Below are positions 52,560-52,606 of a DNA stretch of 52,606 nt, in pieces. Made by a program: the position numbers and the translations under genes. The stretch comes from Pseudomonas fluorescens (GTDB lineage: Bacteria > Pseudomonadota > Gammaproteobacteria > Pseudomonadales > Pseudomonadaceae). A model generated the notes under the pieces. The model had not been told where the DNA came from and did not search any database. It was given only the letters and a program-made list of their open reading frames with translations. Each line of letters starts with the position of its first letter. Position 1 is the first letter of the stretch. The stretch lies in NCBI RefSeq assembly GCF_018614655.1, contig NZ_JAGGOG010000026.1:1-52606 (forward strand). Reading direction: 5' to 3'.

Positions 52560-52606
52560 GAGTACATATCCGTTTTTTTTGGTAACGGCTGCTATTGGTT
52601 TCGCTT
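52560..52606 (+). repeat. Start of a third copy of the long dispersed repeat (window edge)
   Basis: GAGTACATATCCGTT...GCTATTGGTTTCGCTT resembles the left arm at 19411-19456 (GAGTACATATCCGTT...GCTATTGGTTCCGCTC) in the same orientation, with a few differences. It continues past the window. Confidence 0.7.

Overview
The window is chromosomal DNA of a fluorescent Pseudomonas, most likely of the P. fluorescens group. The evidence is a pyoverdine chromophore locus (pvdS, pvdG, pvdL, pvdH and an MbtH-like gene), a complete atu (acyclic terpene utilisation) cluster, high-GC coding with Pseudomonas-style gene neighbours, and many short palindromic intergenic repeats of the GTAGCCGCTG type. I saw no rRNA, tRNA, CRISPR array, plasmid or phage module. 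Identifications rest on reading the translated proteins; no database search was run.

Layout. 1-1950: the end of an IS630-type insertion sequence abuts the 5' stub of a BvgS-like sensor gene, followed on the minus strand by its LuxR-type response regulator and a stand-alone receiver protein. 1961-5000: a dGTPase-like gene, a repeat, and a three-gene yqjD-yqjE-type membrane-stress operon. 5026-8200: an Amt ammonium transporter, a glutaredoxin-like protein, a small protein behind a clear LexA box, an RluA-type pseudouridine synthase and a small lipoprotein. 8277-10705: molybdenum cofactor genes mobA, moaB and moeA. 10786-17374: a YegS-like lipid kinase, a NarL-type two-component pair, an unknown protein, cheV behind a sigma-28 promoter, a MOSC protein, ppnP and a DEDDh exonuclease. 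17446-27418: atuABCDEF with divergent repressor atuR. The atuE-atuF gap carries a roughly 790-bp inverted-repeat structure, and the atuC-atuD gap a smaller repeat. 27518-31142: a periplasmic binding protein, an IucB/AlcB-type acyltransferase, pvdS and pvdG. 31211-44161: the 4316-residue NRPS PvdL. 44288-49794: dsbG, a TlpA-like gene and dsbD, divergent from the dsbRS two-component genes. 49910-52541: an AmpD-like amidase, pvdH and an MbtH-like gene.

How the genes fit together. A Fur-box-like sequence lies upstream of pvdS, which encodes the iron-starvation sigma factor. PvdS-type promoters (TAAAT or TAATT, 16 bases, CGT) lie in front of the acyltransferase gene, pvdG-pvdL, pvdH and the MbtH gene. 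These genes would therefore switch on together in low iron. PvdH makes diaminobutyrate, which PvdL joins to acyl-Glu-Tyr to form the pyoverdine chromophore precursor. PvdG edits or assists the assembly line, the MbtH protein supports adenylation domains, and the acyltransferase probably modifies a hydroxylated amino acid of the side chain. The atu genes would convert citronellol- and geraniol-derived acyl-CoAs to intermediates that enter leucine-type catabolism. The dsb block looks like a periplasmic thiol-redox system with its own sensor.

The less expected observations are regulatory and structural. They are the PvdS box on the acyltransferase gene, an MbtH promoter overlapping the pvdH stop, the LexA box on an uncharacterised small gene, the direct repeat between dsbD and dsbR, the large inverted repeat inside the atu operon, and the insertion-truncated sensor. 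I did not find a convincing wholly new multi-gene system.
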